A stretch of DNA of 64,000 nt from Segniliparus rotundus DSM 44985 (GCF_000092825.1 NC_014168.1:2781946-2845945); one strand, 5' to 3'; shown: positions 25,701-35,565, numbered from the stretch's first letter. Notes: a model not told the origin generated them from the sequence alone. Made by a program: numbers and translations.

Positions 25701-26669
25701 ATGCAAACCATGACGGAGAAGCCCCGCGCTCACGAAGTGCGCCACGGCTTCGCGGAGGCGCCCACGAACGACACCCGAGTCCGGCTCGCCTACGAAGACT
25801 GGGGCGACCCGTCCGGGGAGACGGTGCTGCTCATCATGGGGCTCGGCGCGCAATTGACCTTTTGGCCGGAGCTGTTCTGCGAGACGCTTGTGGACGCGGG
25901 CTACCGGGTCGTCCGGTTCGACAACCGCGATGTCGGCCTCTCCACGAAACTGCCGGGCTGCGAGGCGCCCGGCCCGAGGTGGATGCGCATACTGCGCTGC
26001 CAACTGGGTCTGTCCAGCCCCGCGCGTTACACCCTTGAAGACATGGCCAGCGATGCGGAAGGGGTCCTCGACGCGCTCGGAATCGACCGCGCGCACATCG
26101 TCGGCGCGTCCATGGGCGGGATGATCGCGCAGGTCTTCGCCGGAACCCGACCCGAGCGCACCCGCAGCCTCGGCCTGCTGTTCACCACCGCTGTGCAGCG
26201 GTTCTTCGCCCCGCCGACCCCCGCGACGCTCGCGAAACTCCGCGAGAACCCGCACCCGGACGCGACACTGGAGGAACGGATCGAGTTCAAGGTCCGGACC
26301 ATGGCGCACTCGGCGGGCAACCGCTACCCGTACCCGGAAGACGAGCTGCGCGAGGCAATCGCGAGCTCATTCCGCCGCTGCGAGGACTCCACGGGACTGC
26401 TTCGCCAGCTCGACGCGATCTGCGGCAGCGGCGACCTGCGCCGGTACCACAGCGGCATCACCGCCCCGGTCGCGGTGATCCACGGCAGCGACGACCCGCT
26501 CATCCCCTGCCGCAACGGCCACGCGCTCGCGAAATGGATTCCCGGGGCAACCCTCACCGTTTTCGACGGCATGGGCCATTCCTTGCCCCCAGCGCTTTTG
26601 CCGAACATCGCGCAGGTCCTGCTTGCCAACTTCGAGCGGGCCGCCGCCGCGACGGCGGCGCCCGTCTAA
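25701..26669 (+). CDS. alpha/beta hydrolase, LipG-like
   Basis: 322 residues from the ATG at 25701 (GAGG upstream); an ATG at 25629 would add 24 residues and has no visible ribosome site. The nucleophile elbow is GASMGG with Ser137; the acid is likely Asp264 or Asp265 (HGSDDPLIP) and the base His293 (GMGHS). It resembles Rv0646c (LipG), which occupies the same place between rplA and rplJ in M. tuberculosis. Substrate unknown; probably an esterase or lipase. Confidence 0.82.
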   Translation: MQTMTEKPRAHEVRHGFAEAPTNDTRVRLAYEDWGDPSGETVLLIMGLGAQLTFWPELFCETLVDAGYRVVRFDNRDVGLSTKLPGCEAPGPRWMRILRCQLGLSSPARYTLEDMASDAEGVLDALGIDRAHIVGASMGGMIAQVFAGTRPERTRSLGLLFTTAVQRFFAPPTPATLAKLRENPHPDATLEERIEFKVRTMAHSAGNRYPYPEDELREAIASSFRRCEDSTGLLRQLDAICGSGDLRRYHSGITAPVAVIHGSDDPLIPCRNGHALAKWIPGATLTVFDGMGHSLPPALLPNIAQVLLANFERAAAATAAPV

Positions 26670-26718
26670 CCGCAGCGCCGCGCGCTCGGCCACGAATGGC
26701 GGTCAGTAGAGTGGCGCC

Positions 26719-28203
26719 ATGGCGCTTTCCTTCGACGAGTACTCCTCCTACGACGCCCTAGGCCTCGCCGAGCTCGTCCGAACCGGCCAGAGCACAGCAG
26801 TCGAATTGCTCGACGCCGCGCTCGCCCGCCTCGAAGCGGTCGACGGCAAACTCAACGCTGTCGTCCATCGCCACGAGGCGTGGGCCCGCAAACGGGCAGC
26901 CGGGCCGCAAAGCGGACCGTTCGCGGGCGTGCCCTTCCTGACCAAAAACCTGGAACAACAGATCGCGGGGTGGCCGCACGATTCCGGCAGCCGCGCCTTG
27001 CGCAACCAGGTCTCGCCGTTCACTTCGCCAACGATCGCCCGCTGGCTGGCCGCAGGCCTGGTTCCGTTCGGCCAGACCAACAGCCCAGAATTCGGCTCCA
27101 AAGGCATCACCGAACCGGAACTGCACGGCCCCACGAGGAATCCGTGGGACACGGAGCGCTCCCCCGGCGGCTCCTCCGGCGGCTCCGCCTCGGCGGTCGC
27201 GGCGGGGGTTGTGCCCGCAGCGGGCGCGAGCGACGGCGGCGGTTCGATCCGCATCCCTGCTTCCTGGTCCGGGCTGTTCGGGCTCAAACCGGGCAGGGGC
27301 CTCCTGCCAGAAGCTCCCGCCTCTCCGGAACCGTTCCATGGCTACGCGACCCAAGGCGTGCTCTCGCGCAGCGTGCGCGACAGCGCAGCCCTGCTCGACG
27401 CCGCGATCGCCGCCGAGCCGTCAGGCTCGTATCTCTCCGCGCTGCCGCAGCGCCCCCTGCTGCAAGAAGTCGGGGCGGACCCCGGCACACTCCGCATCGG
27501 CTTCAGCGATTTCTCACCCTTGCGCCCGGACGGCGCGAGCACCGAGGCGGCCACCGCGATGACGACCGCCGCGCACCTGGCCGAGTCGCTGGGCCACGCC
27601 GTGGAAGAAGCCAAACCCCAGATCAACTGGACTGAGCTGACCGAAAGCTTTGTGACGCTCTGGACTGCGAAAGCGGCGTACAACCTCGCCGAACTCGCCC
27701 GGCTCGGCGTGGACGTCTCCGAAGTGGAAGTCGACAACCGAATCCTCGCCGCGATGGGCTCATCGGTCAGCGCGGCCGACCTGTTCCGGGCGCGGCAATG
27801 CTGGCACGAGCAGACGGTGGCGCTCACCAAGTTTTTCGAGAAATACGACCTTTTCCTCACGCCGACCACCGCCGAAGCCCCGCCGAAGATCGGCTCGCTG
27901 AACACCTCCGCGACCTTGAAGGCGCTCTCCAAGCTTGTCCTCGGACTTCGTGGCAGCCGGCTGTTCTCGATCAGCAACATCCCGCGCGAAGTCATCATGA
28001 AGAACTACCGGATAGTGCCGTACACCCAGCTCGCGAATGTGACCGGCCGTCCCGCGATGAGCGTGCCGCTGCATTGGACCGATACGGGCTTGCCCATCGG
28101 ATCGCAGTTCATCGGTCCCCTTGGGTCGGAGCCGCGGCTCATCCGCCTCGCGGCGCAGTTCGAGGCGGCACAGCCGTGGAAGGACCGCAGACCAGCCCTC
28201 TGA
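26719..28203 (+). CDS. amidase signature family enzyme
   Basis: 494 residues. The Ser-cisSer-Lys triad is visible as Lys76 (FLTKNL), the cis-Ser near 152 in SPGGSSGGSA, and Ser176 in DGGGSIRIP. Such enzymes hydrolyse amide bonds in the cytoplasm; several are annotated AmiB-type in mycobacteria. It follows the LipG-like gene by 50 bp on the same strand. Substrate not predictable. Confidence 0.88.
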   Translation: MALSFDEYSSYDALGLAELVRTGQSTAVELLDAALARLEAVDGKLNAVVHRHEAWARKRAAGPQSGPFAGVPFLTKNLEQQIAGWPHDSGSRALRNQVSPFTSPTIARWLAAGLVPFGQTNSPEFGSKGITEPELHGPTRNPWDTERSPGGSSGGSASAVAAGVVPAAGASDGGGSIRIPASWSGLFGLKPGRGLLPEAPASPEPFHGYATQGVLSRSVRDSAALLDAAIAAEPSGSYLSALPQRPLLQEVGADPGTLRIGFSDFSPLRPDGASTEAATAMTTAAHLAESLGHAVEEAKPQINWTELTESFVTLWTAKAAYNLAELARLGVDVSEVEVDNRILAAMGSSVSAADLFRARQCWHEQTVALTKFFEKYDLFLTPTTAEAPPKIGSLNTSATLKALSKLVLGLRGSRLFSISNIPREVIMKNYRIVPYTQLANVTGRPAMSVPLHWTDTGLPIGSQFIGPLGSEPRLIRLAAQFEAAQPWKDRRPAL

Positions 28204-28253
28204 GATGGGCGCTCCTGCCGGGGCCGCCCCAGGCGGCGGGCCCCGAAAACACG

Positions 28254-28284
28254 GAAAAGCCCCGGCCAACGGCCGGGGCTTTTC
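28254..28284. terminator. bidirectional terminator between amidase and rplA
   Basis: 14-bp inverted repeat with AAAA and TTTT flanks and a 3-nt loop, placed between two convergent genes, so it can stop transcription from both sides. Confidence 0.88.
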
Positions 28285-28311
28285 GCGGTGTCTTTTCCGA
28301 GGCGTTGCGGC

Positions 28312-29019
28312 TCAGGCCTCCAACAGCGCCCGAGTCTTGGTGGGGTCGACCAGGATAGACGGTCCCATCGTGGTGGCCACGGCGATCTTCTTGAGGTAGC
28401 GGCCCTTCGCGGCGGCAGGCTTGGAACGGGTCACCTCGTCAAGGACGGCGCCGTAATTCTCAACCAGCTGTTCTTTGGTGAAGGAAGCCTTGCCGACGAC
28501 GACATGGAGGTTCGAGTGCTTGTCCACGCGGAAGGTGATCTTGCCGCCCTTGATGTCGGCGACCGCCTTGGAGACGTCAGCGGTCACAGTGCCGGTCTTC
28601 GGGTTCGGCATGAGGCCGCGGGGGCCGAGGACGCGGGCCACCCGGCCGACCTTCGCCATCTGGTCGGGGGTCGCGATGGCGGCGTCGAAGTCGACCCAGC
28701 CGCCCTGGATGCGCTCGATCAGATCGTCGGAGCCCACTGCGTCCGCGCCTGCCTGCTGCGCCTGCTCGGCTTTCTCACCGACGGCGAAGACGATGACGCG
28801 GGCGGTCTTGCCGGTGCCGTGCGGCAGGTTCACCGTGCCTCGGACCATCTGGTCGGCCTTGCGAGGGTCGACGCCGAGCCGGAAGGCGACCTCGACCGTG
28901 GCGTCGAACTTGACCTTGCTGGTCTGCTTCGCGAGGTCGAACGCCTCGAGCGGGCTGTAGAGCTCGTCTTTGGTGACGAGCTCCGCAGAGGCGCGGTAGG
29001 CCTTGGACTGTTTGCTCAT
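28312..29019 (-). CDS. rplA: 50S ribosomal protein L1
   Basis: 235 residues with the L1 patterns [13 protein letters not shown] and [14 protein letters not shown]. It builds the L1 stalk and in many bacteria represses rplKA translation. It is downstream of rplK on the same strand. Confidence 0.97.
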   Translation of the reverse strand: MSKQSKAYRASAELVTKDELYSPLEAFDLAKQTSKVKFDATVEVAFRLGVDPRKADQMVRGTVNLPHGTGKTARVIVFAVGEKAEQAQQAGADAVGSDDLIERIQGGWVDFDAAIATPDQMAKVGRVARVLGPRGLMPNPKTGTVTADVSKAVADIKGGKITFRVDKHSNLHVVVGKASFTKEQLVENYGAVLDEVTRSKPAAAKGRYLKKIAVATTMGPSILVDPTKTRALLEA

Positions 29020-29170
29020 TGTTGCACTTCTTCCTTGATTTTTCAGATTTCTCTGTGTTGAAGCATGTGGTCATACGAGCCGAAGCGGGCTCTCCCACGG
29101 GTTTTGGACGCGATGTTTCGTTGTCTGCTCCGCCATGAAGCAGCGGGGCGACGCCGCCCCTGTCAGCCTG

Positions 29171-29632
29171 TTACGCGGGCTGGTCGACCGTGATGCCCAT
29201 GGAGCGGGCAGTCCCGGCGATGATGAGCGCGCCGTGCTCGACGTCGTAGGCGTTCAGATCGGGAAGCTTCACCTTGGCGATCTCCTTGACCTGGTCCCAG
29301 CTGAGGTGCCCGACCTTGGTGCGGTGCGGGACGCCCGAGCCCTTGGGGACGCCAGCGGCCTTGAGGATCAGCTTCGCGGCGGGCGGAGTCTTGAGGATGA
29401 AGTCGAAGGAGCGGTCCTCGTAGACGGTGATCTCCACCGGCACGACGGTGCCCTTCTGCGCTTCGGTCGCGGCGTTGTAGGCGCGGCAGAACTCCATGAT
29501 GTTCACGCCGTGCTGGCCGAGGGCGGGGCCGATCGGCGGCTTGGGGTCGGCTTGGCCTGCCTGGATCTGCAGTTTGATGAGCCCGGCGACTTTCTTCTTC
29601 TTGCCGCCGGAGGCAGCGGGTGCGGGTGGCAT
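29171..29632 (-). CDS. rplK: 50S ribosomal protein L11
   Basis: 153 residues. A short Pro/Ala-Gly-rich extension precedes [15 protein letters not shown], and the [18 protein letters not shown] signature is present. L11 binds the GTPase centre of 23S rRNA. It follows nusG by about 95 bp. Confidence 0.97.
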   Translation of the reverse strand: MPPAPAASGGKKKKVAGLIKLQIQAGQADPKPPIGPALGQHGVNIMEFCRAYNAATEAQKGTVVPVEITVYEDRSFDFILKTPPAAKLILKAAGVPKGSGVPHRTKVGHLSWDQVKEIAKVKLPDLNAYDVEHGALIIAGTARSMGITVDQPA

Positions 29633-29728
29633 GTTGGTGTCTCCTACTTGTTCTTTGTCCGCGCTTTGTTCTTGTGTGTGCGCTGTGGTTCTCGGGGCGC
29701 TGTGTTCTTGCGTCTGTTGTCTTTGTCT

Positions 29729-30505
29729 TTAGATCTTGGTGACCTGGTTGAAGGAGAGCTCCACGGGAGTCTCCCGACCGAAGATCGAGACCAAGACCTT
29801 AAGTTTCTGCTGTTCGGCGTTGATCTCGCTGATCGAAGCCGCCAGGTTGGCGAAGGGGCCGTCGTTGACCGTGACCGACTCGCCGACTTGGTAGTCCACC
29901 TCGGTGACCGACGCGATGGCGGCGGCGAATCCGTCGCCTTGCTTCGTCTTCGCGGCTGCCGCGGCTTTCTTGGGCTCCTGGCGGGGAAGCAGGAACTTCA
30001 CCACGTCGTTGAGCGCGAGCGGGGTGGGGCGCGAGGTTCCGACGAAGCCAGTCACACCGGGGGTGTTGCGCACCGTGCTCCACGACTCGTCGTTGAGGTC
30101 CATCCGCACAAGGATGTATCCGGGGAGGATTTTGCGGTTCACAAGCTTGCGCTGGCCGTTCTTGACCTCGGTGACCTCTTCGGTCGGGACCTCGATCTGG
30201 AAGATGTAGTCCGCGACGTCCAGGTTGTGCACCCGGTTCTCCAGGTTGAGCTTCACCTTGTTCTCGTACCCGGCGTACGAATGCACCACGTACCACTTGC
30301 CAGGGGCACGGCGCAATTTGGCCTTCAAAGCCTCGGCCGGGTCCTCGTCGTCCGAGGAATCCGCGTCGTCGGCCTCGTCGGCTTGGGCGGCGTCAACAGC
30401 GACGGAGCCGTCAGCCGAGTCGACCAGCGCCTCGTGTTCGGGCGCGCTCTGGTCGGCCGCGGCCAGGGCTTCGTCCTGCTCCGCGTGCTCGTTCTGCTCA
30501 GTCAC
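29729..30505 (-). CDS. nusG: transcription antitermination/pausing factor NusG
   Basis: 258 residues from a GTG at 30505, which has AAGGAAG upstream; the frame runs further upstream into secE without a start signal. An acidic N-terminal extension (~85 residues) is typical of actinobacteria. The NGN domain ([15 protein letters not shown], then PGYILVRM) and the C-terminal KOW region ([14 protein letters not shown]) follow. It acts on RNA polymerase. Confidence 0.96.
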   Translation of the reverse strand: MTEQNEHAEQDEALAAADQSAPEHEALVDSADGSVAVDAAQADEADDADSSDDEDPAEALKAKLRRAPGKWYVVHSYAGYENKVKLNLENRVHNLDVADYIFQIEVPTEEVTEVKNGQRKLVNRKILPGYILVRMDLNDESWSTVRNTPGVTGFVGTSRPTPLALNDVVKFLLPRQEPKKAAAAAKTKQGDGFAAAIASVTEVDYQVGESVTVNDGPFANLAASISEINAEQQKLKVLVSIFGRETPVELSFNQVTKI

Positions 30506-30540
30506 AAACTCTTCCTTTCCATGCTCTTCGTCGCCCTCCC

Positions 30541-31032
30541 CTACCCGAGCAGCCACAATGCCAGCTTCGCGAAGCCGATGTCGAGAAGGGCGACAAAGGA
30601 GACGACCACAGCGACGAAGACGATGACGATCAACGTGTAGGAGACCATCTGCCGACGCTGCGGCCAAATCACCTTCGAAAGTTCGCCGACGACCTCCCGC
30701 AGGAACTGCACAACCGCCGCGAAGGGGTTGCGCGAAGCCCCGGCCTGCGAACGCTTGGCTTTCTTGCCTTCCTTGGCTTCTTTCGCCCGGCGGCGCCCGT
30801 CCGCGTCCGCGGACGATTCGGCGGACGCCCTTCGGCGGCCCCGCTTGCCGGTGGGGCGGGCGGCTGCGGCCTCCTCGTCCAAGTCATCGCCGTCATCATC
30901 GGATTCGGACTGACGTGCCCGTCGGACGGGAACGCGAGAAGCGGCCTGCGTGTCGTCTTGCGACGAATCACCAGGCTCCGAAGCAGCATCGACCTCGTCG
31001 TCTTCGACGGAGGCTCCGCTTTTTTCGCTCAC
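30541..31032 (-). CDS. secE: preprotein translocase subunit SecE
   Basis: 163 residues. A long charged, low-complexity N-terminus leads to the SecE core: [13 protein letters not shown] followed by one transmembrane segment at about 135-160. It stabilises SecY in the membrane. It sits 35 bp upstream of nusG and downstream of tRNA-Trp as in M. tuberculosis. Confidence 0.95.
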   Translation of the reverse strand: MSEKSGASVEDDEVDAASEPGDSSQDDTQAASRVPVRRARQSESDDDGDDLDEEAAAARPTGKRGRRRASAESSADADGRRRAKEAKEGKKAKRSQAGASRNPFAAVVQFLREVVGELSKVIWPQRRQMVSYTLIVIVFVAVVVSFVALLDIGFAKLALWLLG

Positions 31033-31098
31033 TTCTTCCTCTCGATCACGGTTCGGGCGCTTGCTCGGTCACCGGCGGACCGGCGAGGCGACCAGATG

Positions 31099-31171
31099 CA
31101 GGGGCGACAGGATTCGAACCTGCGACCTGCGGTTTTGGAGACCGCTGCTCTACCAACTGAGCTACACCCCT
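31099..31171 (-). tRNA. tRNA-Trp (CCA)
   Basis: 73-nt cloverleaf on the minus strand; 7-bp acceptor stem with one G-U pair, anticodon loop CTCCAAA giving CCA, T-loop GGTTCGAATCC, discriminator G. CCA end not encoded. The single tRNA-Trp next to secE is conserved in mycobacteria. Confidence 0.97.
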
Positions 31172-31328
31172 CTGAGCTGGCTTGCGCCAGCCGCAGGTAG
31201 TCGCCAGCGTCAAATCCGGGTCCGTGAGCCGACGTGCGCCCAGCATGGAACCATCCTCAACACCAAGGCATTGATTCTAGCGGAAATCGCGCGCCGACAC
31301 CAATCGGCTTCGGCGGCGGCGGAACGGT

Positions 31329-31754
31329 TCAGGAAAACTGAACTGTGGCGAGCGACTTTCCGAAGACCTTCTTGCCAGCGCTGGTGGCGGCGATCTGGAT
31401 CACGCCGCGCCGAGCCTGCGGGTCGAGGGATTTCACCTTGCCGGAGAACTCCAGTTCTGCGGGCCGGTTCGCGGGCACGAGCACCGGGCTCACGAACCGG
31501 ACTTCGAATTCGAGCAGGCCCGCGCCGTCGCCCAGCCAGGACGTGACGAAGGTCGAGGCGTACCCCATGGTGAGCATGCCGTGGGCGATCACCGTTTCGA
31601 AACCGCCCGCGGCAGCGATCTCCTCGTGGAAGTGGATGGGATTGGCGTCGCCGACGACCCCGGCGTAGTTGACGAGGTCGCCTCGGGTGACCCGGAACAA
31701 TTCGGCCGGAAGCTCATCCCCGACCTGGACATCGTCAAAAGATCGAGCGGCCAT
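31329..31754 (-). CDS. MaoC-type 3-hydroxyacyl-ACP dehydratase, HadB-type (second copy)
   Basis: 141 residues, single hot-dog domain. The hydratase motif is intact: Asp36 and His41 in GDANPIHFH, matching the catalytic pair of M. tuberculosis HadB. In FAS-II it would dehydrate 3-hydroxyacyl-ACP during mycolic acid chain elongation, as the catalytic half of a heterodimer. Its start overlaps the end of the upstream HadA/C-type gene by 20 bp. It is one of two HadB-type genes in the cluster. Confidence 0.88.
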   Translation of the reverse strand: MAARSFDDVQVGDELPAELFRVTRGDLVNYAGVVGDANPIHFHEEIAAAGGFETVIAHGMLTMGYASTFVTSWLGDGAGLLEFEVRFVSPVLVPANRPAELEFSGKVKSLDPQARRGVIQIAATSAGKKVFGKSLATVQFS

Positions 31755-32286
31755 GCATCATCACATTCCTCACGAGTTCCTTCAAGGACTCTTCCATAAC
31801 AGCCCCGGTGTAACCGGCGACCTTTGTGTACCCGATGAGCACAACCTCGTCGGTGCCCCAAATCTTGCCGACGTTCTCCGTCTCGACGATGTCGACGCCG
31901 ACGGCCTGGCGCATGTTGAGCATCTTCACCGAGCACTCCAGCCGCTCGCCCGCGCAGATCGGCCGCACGAAGGAGAACCGCTGTTCCGCCTGCACGGTCT
32001 GGCTCAGATCATAGTCCTTGACGATGTGCTCGAACAAATGCTCTTGCACGAGCAAGCCGATGATCGAGGCGAACGTCGGCGGGCACACGAGGTTCGCGAA
32101 GCCGGCGTCGCGCGCGGCCTGCTCGTCATGGTGGATGGGGTCGTAATTGCGCACCGCCTTCGCGAAAGCACGGACCTGCTCCCGGCCTATCTCGTAGTAG
32201 TCCGGAAGCACATACGTCTTTCCCACGAAGTCTGGATACTGCGTTGCCTTTTTCTCGGCGTGCGGCTTCTCTGTGGTCTCAGGCAC
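31735..32286 (-). CDS. HadA/HadC-type dehydratase subunit (UPF0336), second copy
   Basis: 183 residues with the N-terminal MaoC-like fold (YYEIGREQVRAFAKAV, DPIHHDEQAA, PPTFASIIG). HadA and HadC provide the substrate-holding half of the dehydratase with HadB. It lies downstream of a complete hadA-hadB pair and is coupled to its own HadB-type gene. Position suggests the HadC slot, but unlike M. tuberculosis this copy is followed by another B-type gene. Confidence 0.85.
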   Translation of the reverse strand: MPETTEKPHAEKKATQYPDFVGKTYVLPDYYEIGREQVRAFAKAVRNYDPIHHDEQAARDAGFANLVCPPTFASIIGLLVQEHLFEHIVKDYDLSQTVQAEQRFSFVRPICAGERLECSVKMLNMRQAVGVDIVETENVGKIWGTDEVVLIGYTKVAGYTGAVMEESLKELVRNVMMHGRSIF

Positions 32287-32531
32287 GACGGGGAATGTAC
32301 CCCTATCCGCCCACGATTCACTAGTAAGGCTTGCCTAATTTTCTTGCGGGCGAGCGCTTCCGCACGCCCGCAACTGGGAAAATGTTGAGAAGACCTAACG
32401 AATCGGGCGAAGTGTTTCTTGTCACACCCTAAGCCGGGGGCGTCCCGGAAGCAAGAGCCGGAGGGGCCGACGACGCCGAAAACGGCGGAGCGCGCGCGAA
32501 AAGATGGCGCAGAACACACCGTTTTGCCGGC

Positions 32532-32960
32532 TCAGGCGAACTGAACGGTCGCCAATGCCTTGCCGAAAATCTTTTTCTCGTTCGAAAGAGCAGTCAACGT
32601 GATCACACCGGTTCGGGTCTGCGGGTCGAGAGATTTGATCTTCCCGGAGAACTCGATTTCGGCCGCGGTGTCGATGGGCACAAAGACAGGGCTCACGAAC
32701 CGAACGTCGTACTCACGCACCGCTGAAGGATCGTTCGTCCAGCTCGAGAGGTAGGCCCCGGCATAAGCCATGGTCAGCATCCCGTGCGCGATGACAGTGT
32801 CGAAACCGGCCGCCGCGGCGACCCCGTCGTGCCAGTGGATCGGGTTCCGGTCGGCAGCCACTCCGGCGTAGTTGACGAGGTCGCCACGCCTGACCTGCAC
32901 CACCTTCGTCGGCAGCTCGTCGCCGACTGCCAATCCATCGAAATTAGGCGTAGTTACCAC
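32532..32960 (-). CDS. hadB: HadB-type 3-hydroxyacyl-ACP dehydratase
   Basis: 142 residues. Catalytic Asp37 and His42 are in ADRNPIHWHD. The C-terminus TALSNEKKIFGKALATVQ matches the HadB ending. It overlaps the upstream HadA-type gene by 17 bp. A gap of about 245 bp separates this pair from the second A/B-type pair. Confidence 0.9.
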   Translation of the reverse strand: MVTTPNFDGLAVGDELPTKVVQVRRGDLVNYAGVAADRNPIHWHDGVAAAAGFDTVIAHGMLTMAYAGAYLSSWTNDPSAVREYDVRFVSPVFVPIDTAAEIEFSGKIKSLDPQTRTGVITLTALSNEKKIFGKALATVQFA

Positions 32961-33486
32961 GCATCATCACCTCGTCCACTAGTTTTGCGACATTCTCGTC
33001 CATCACCGCGCCCGTGCGCGCAGCGAGCTTCGTCCAACCGACGAGCACCGGCTCGCCGGTGTCCCACAGCGTCGCGGTGTTCTTCGTCTCTGAAATGTCC
33101 GCTCCCAAACTGGAGCGGAAGCTCGTGATCTCCACTTCGCAGCGCAACCGGTCGCCCGCGTAAATAGGGCGGCTGTACTGAAACTTCTGCTCCGACTGCA
33201 CCATCGGCCCCGGCACATAGTTCAGCTCTCGGTACATGTGCTCGTGGATCCTGATGCCGTACGCGGAGGCGAACGTGATGGGAGCCATGATGGTGGGGTG
33301 CCCCGCCGCCCGAGCCGCCTCCTCGTCCCAGTGGAACGGATGGAAGTCTTGCGCAGCTCGCGCGAAGTCGCGAATCACCTCCCGGCTGATCTCGTAGTAG
33401 TCCGGGTGTGTGTAGACGTAGCCCACATGCCCGGAAAGATCGTGAATCGGGGCAGCGTCGCGCTCCAGGGTTCTTGACATCCGCAT
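32944..33486 (-). CDS. hadA: HadA-type dehydratase subunit (UPF0336)
   Basis: 180 residues. It has DYYEISREVIRDFARAA, HPFHWDEEAARAAG and APITFASAYG, as in HadA/HadC. It pairs with the coupled HadB to form the heterodimeric FAS-II dehydratase. It is first in the four-gene cluster. In M. tuberculosis rpmG2 precedes hadA; I see no such ORF between this gene and the tRNAs. Confidence 0.88.
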   Translation of the reverse strand: MRMSRTLERDAAPIHDLSGHVGYVYTHPDYYEISREVIRDFARAAQDFHPFHWDEEAARAAGHPTIMAPITFASAYGIRIHEHMYRELNYVPGPMVQSEQKFQYSRPIYAGDRLRCEVEITSFRSSLGADISETKNTATLWDTGEPVLVGWTKLAARTGAVMDENVAKLVDEVMMRGNYA

Positions 33487-33731
33487 AATTTCTATCTACT
33501 CGGGGCCGTCGCAACGAGACGGACGGCCCATGACCATAGGACTTCTGCTGCTTGCCGCAGCCGTCGCTCCGATGCGCGGCCACTGGCTCCAACGGCCGCT
33601 CGGAATAGGGCCAGCCTACAGCACAAAAACGCCGCATCGGTCCACCTCGCCCTGCGCGAAGGCGCGTCGTGCCCGTCCTTGGGCTCCCGATCGTCGGCCG
33701 AACGAACCAGAACAGCTGCCCTCCCCCTGAG

Positions 33732-33804
33732 TAGCGATGGCCGGACTTGAACCGGCGACACAGCGATTATGAGCCGCTTGCTCTACCGACTGAGCTACAT
33801 CGCC
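33732..33804 (-). tRNA. tRNA-Met (CAT), probably elongator
   Basis: 73 nt; anticodon loop CTCATAA, acceptor GGCGATG pairing with CATCGCT, discriminator A. Its neighbours tRNA-Thr and had genes mirror the metT-thrT region of M. tuberculosis. Confidence 0.95.
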
Positions 33805-33925
33805 TCGGACCCTCGGAAGTTTCTGGGCCGCTCGACATTGTTGAGCGCAACAATACCTCTCGGCGTTCCAAGAACTTCGATCAGGAGCCCCGCCCTGCTG
33901 CAATCGTGTCCGATATTCACAGGAG

Positions 33926-33997
33926 AGCCCCCGAGCGGAATCGAACCGACGACCTCTTTCTTACCAAGAAAGTGCTCTACCACTGAGCTACGGGGGC
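33926..33997 (-). tRNA. tRNA-Thr (GGT)
   Basis: 72 nt; acceptor GCCCCCG/CGGGGGC, anticodon loop TTGGTAA, T-loop GGTTCGATTCC, CCA not encoded. Confidence 0.95.
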
Positions 33998-34028
33998 ATG
34001 TCTCTATGCAGTTACAGCTATGCAATGC

Positions 34029-34057
34029 AAACCCTCGCCATACAATGGCGAGGGTTT
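34029..34057 (-). terminator. terminator between tRNA-Tyr and tRNA-Thr
   Basis: 13-bp perfect inverted repeat with a 3-nt loop, 2 bp beyond tRNA-Tyr on the minus strand. The stem ends in TTT, so it works as an intrinsic terminator and separates tRNA-Tyr from the downstream tRNAs. Confidence 0.8.
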
Positions 34058-34058
34058 G

Positions 34059-34139
34059 TGGCAGATGTAGGATTCGAACCTACGTAGCTTTCGCGACGGA
34101 TTTACAGTCCGCTCCCATTGGCCGCTCGGGCAATCTGCC
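34059..34139 (-). tRNA. tRNA-Tyr (GTA)
   Basis: 81 nt with the long variable arm of class II tRNAs. Anticodon loop CTGTAAA; acceptor GGCAGAT/ATCTGCC; discriminator A. Confidence 0.96.
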
Positions 34140-34256
34140 GGACACGCGCCAGCTTCGCCGACGCGCTGTGCATAGTAGCAGGAGTACCGGGCCGAACGCC
34201 AGTTGCGGCGGGCATTAGTCTGTGACCTGCTAAAAATTTCACGCTAGGAGACACCC

Positions 34257-34748
34257 ATGGCAGACTCATCCTTCGACATCGTCAGCAAGGTCGACCGCCA
34301 AGAGGCCGACAACGCCGTGAACCAAGCCGCGAAAGAGCTCGCGACGCGATTCGACTTCCGGGGCGTGGACGCGACCGTCGCGTGGACCGGGGACGAGACT
34401 CTGCTGCTGTCCGCGCAGACCGAGGAACGGGTCAAAGCGGCCGTCGAAGTGTTCAAGGAGAAGCTGATCAAGCGCGGTTTGTCCCTCAAAGCCGTCAAGT
34501 TCGACGACCCTGCCCCATCCGGCAAGATCTACCAGGTCAAAGCCGCGCTGAAGCAAGGGATCGACCAGGAGCACGCCAAGAAGATCAGCAAGAAGATCCG
34601 AGACGAGGGGCCGAAGGGCGTCCGGGTGCAGGTGCAGGGCGACGAGTTGCGCGTCTTCAGCAAGAAGCGCGACGATCTTCAGGCGGTCATCTCGCTCGTC
34701 AAAGGCGGCGACTTCGACGTCGCCCTCCAATTCACCAACTACCGCTAG
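34257..34748 (+). CDS. YajQ-family nucleotide-binding protein (UPF0234)
   Basis: 163 residues. It begins [13 protein letters not shown] and ends [10 protein letters not shown], both hallmarks of the YajQ/UPF0234 family. Members bind nucleotides, cyclic-di-GMP in some species, and act in the cytoplasm. Rv0566c is the mycobacterial counterpart. GGAG lies upstream of the ATG. Confidence 0.93.
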   Translation: MADSSFDIVSKVDRQEADNAVNQAAKELATRFDFRGVDATVAWTGDETLLLSAQTEERVKAAVEVFKEKLIKRGLSLKAVKFDDPAPSGKIYQVKAALKQGIDQEHAKKISKKIRDEGPKGVRVQVQGDELRVFSKKRDDLQAVISLVKGGDFDVALQFTNYR

Positions 34749-34806
34749 CCGAGGAGCCCCCGCGGGGGCCGCGCCTGGACCGCCGGCCTCGCTGAGACCG
34801 CTGATC

Positions 34807-35229
34807 TCACTTTTTGTGGCCCTTGGCCTTCAACTGCACGATTCTCGTCCCGGACCAATCGCCAAGGCCGATGACTTTCGTCGTCGCGAGCCCGGCGGTC
34901 GGCGCGGCCTCCGAGATCTCGCTCTGCTCGATATAGCCCGGATGCCCGGTCTTCGGCGAGAGCACCCAGATGAAGCCGTCTTCCGCCAACAGCTCGATCG
35001 CGTCCACCAGCGCGTCCACGAGATCGCCGTCCCCTTCGCGCCACCACAGCAGCACCACGTCGACGACTTCCCCCGCGTCCTCGTCCAACAGGTCCGCCCC
35101 CAAAGCGTCCTGGATGTCCGTCCGGATTTGCTCGTCGACGTCCTCGTCCCAACCGAACTCTTGCACCACCATGTCCGGAGCAATGCCCAGCTTCTGGGCG
35201 GCGTGCTCGTTCGTCTGCGCCGCGCTCAC
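34807..35229 (-). CDS. DUF3052 family protein (Rv2239c-like)
   Basis: 140 residues from GTG. It has APDMVVQEFGWDEDVD and VVLLWWREGDGDLVD, typical of DUF3052. Function unknown; cytoplasmic. It is divergent from aceE, the same arrangement as Rv2239c near Rv2241 in M. tuberculosis. The region between it and aceE (about 390 bp) holds both promoters and the tandem repeat at 35566-35611. Confidence 0.85.
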   Translation of the reverse strand: MSAAQTNEHAAQKLGIAPDMVVQEFGWDEDVDEQIRTDIQDALGADLLDEDAGEVVDVVLLWWREGDGDLVDALVDAIELLAEDGFIWVLSPKTGHPGYIEQSEISEAAPTAGLATTKVIGLGDWSGTRIVQLKAKGHKK

Positions 35230-35565
35230 GGCAGTGTGTCTCCTTCTGTTCGGCGTTGCAGTCTCCCTTGATCGTGCTCTATCAACGCCCAGTGGTCAAC
35301 TGGGGCAAAAGTGACGTACATCAAATTTCACCCTTCGGCACAGGTCAACGCCGCAACGGCAAGCATGCGCGCAGCGCGCGCAACAGCAGAGCGCCGATTG
35401 TGCATGCAGTTTTTCACCGCGCTTGCGCAATTTTTTCGCCTCGCTTGCACACACCGCCGCCCGCCAGAACACCCGGCCTGCATAATCCCCGGCCCGAGCC
35501 TCGGGGCTCTTGCGCCCGCGCCGAGACAACGCGGGCGAGGCGCCCGATCCGCTGTTCCCAGCGAC

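Noticed and set aside
33487-33731. rpmG2 (L33) expected upstream of hadA by synteny
   Set aside because: No frame with the paired Cys-x-x-Cys motifs of L33 is present in this interval on either strand.
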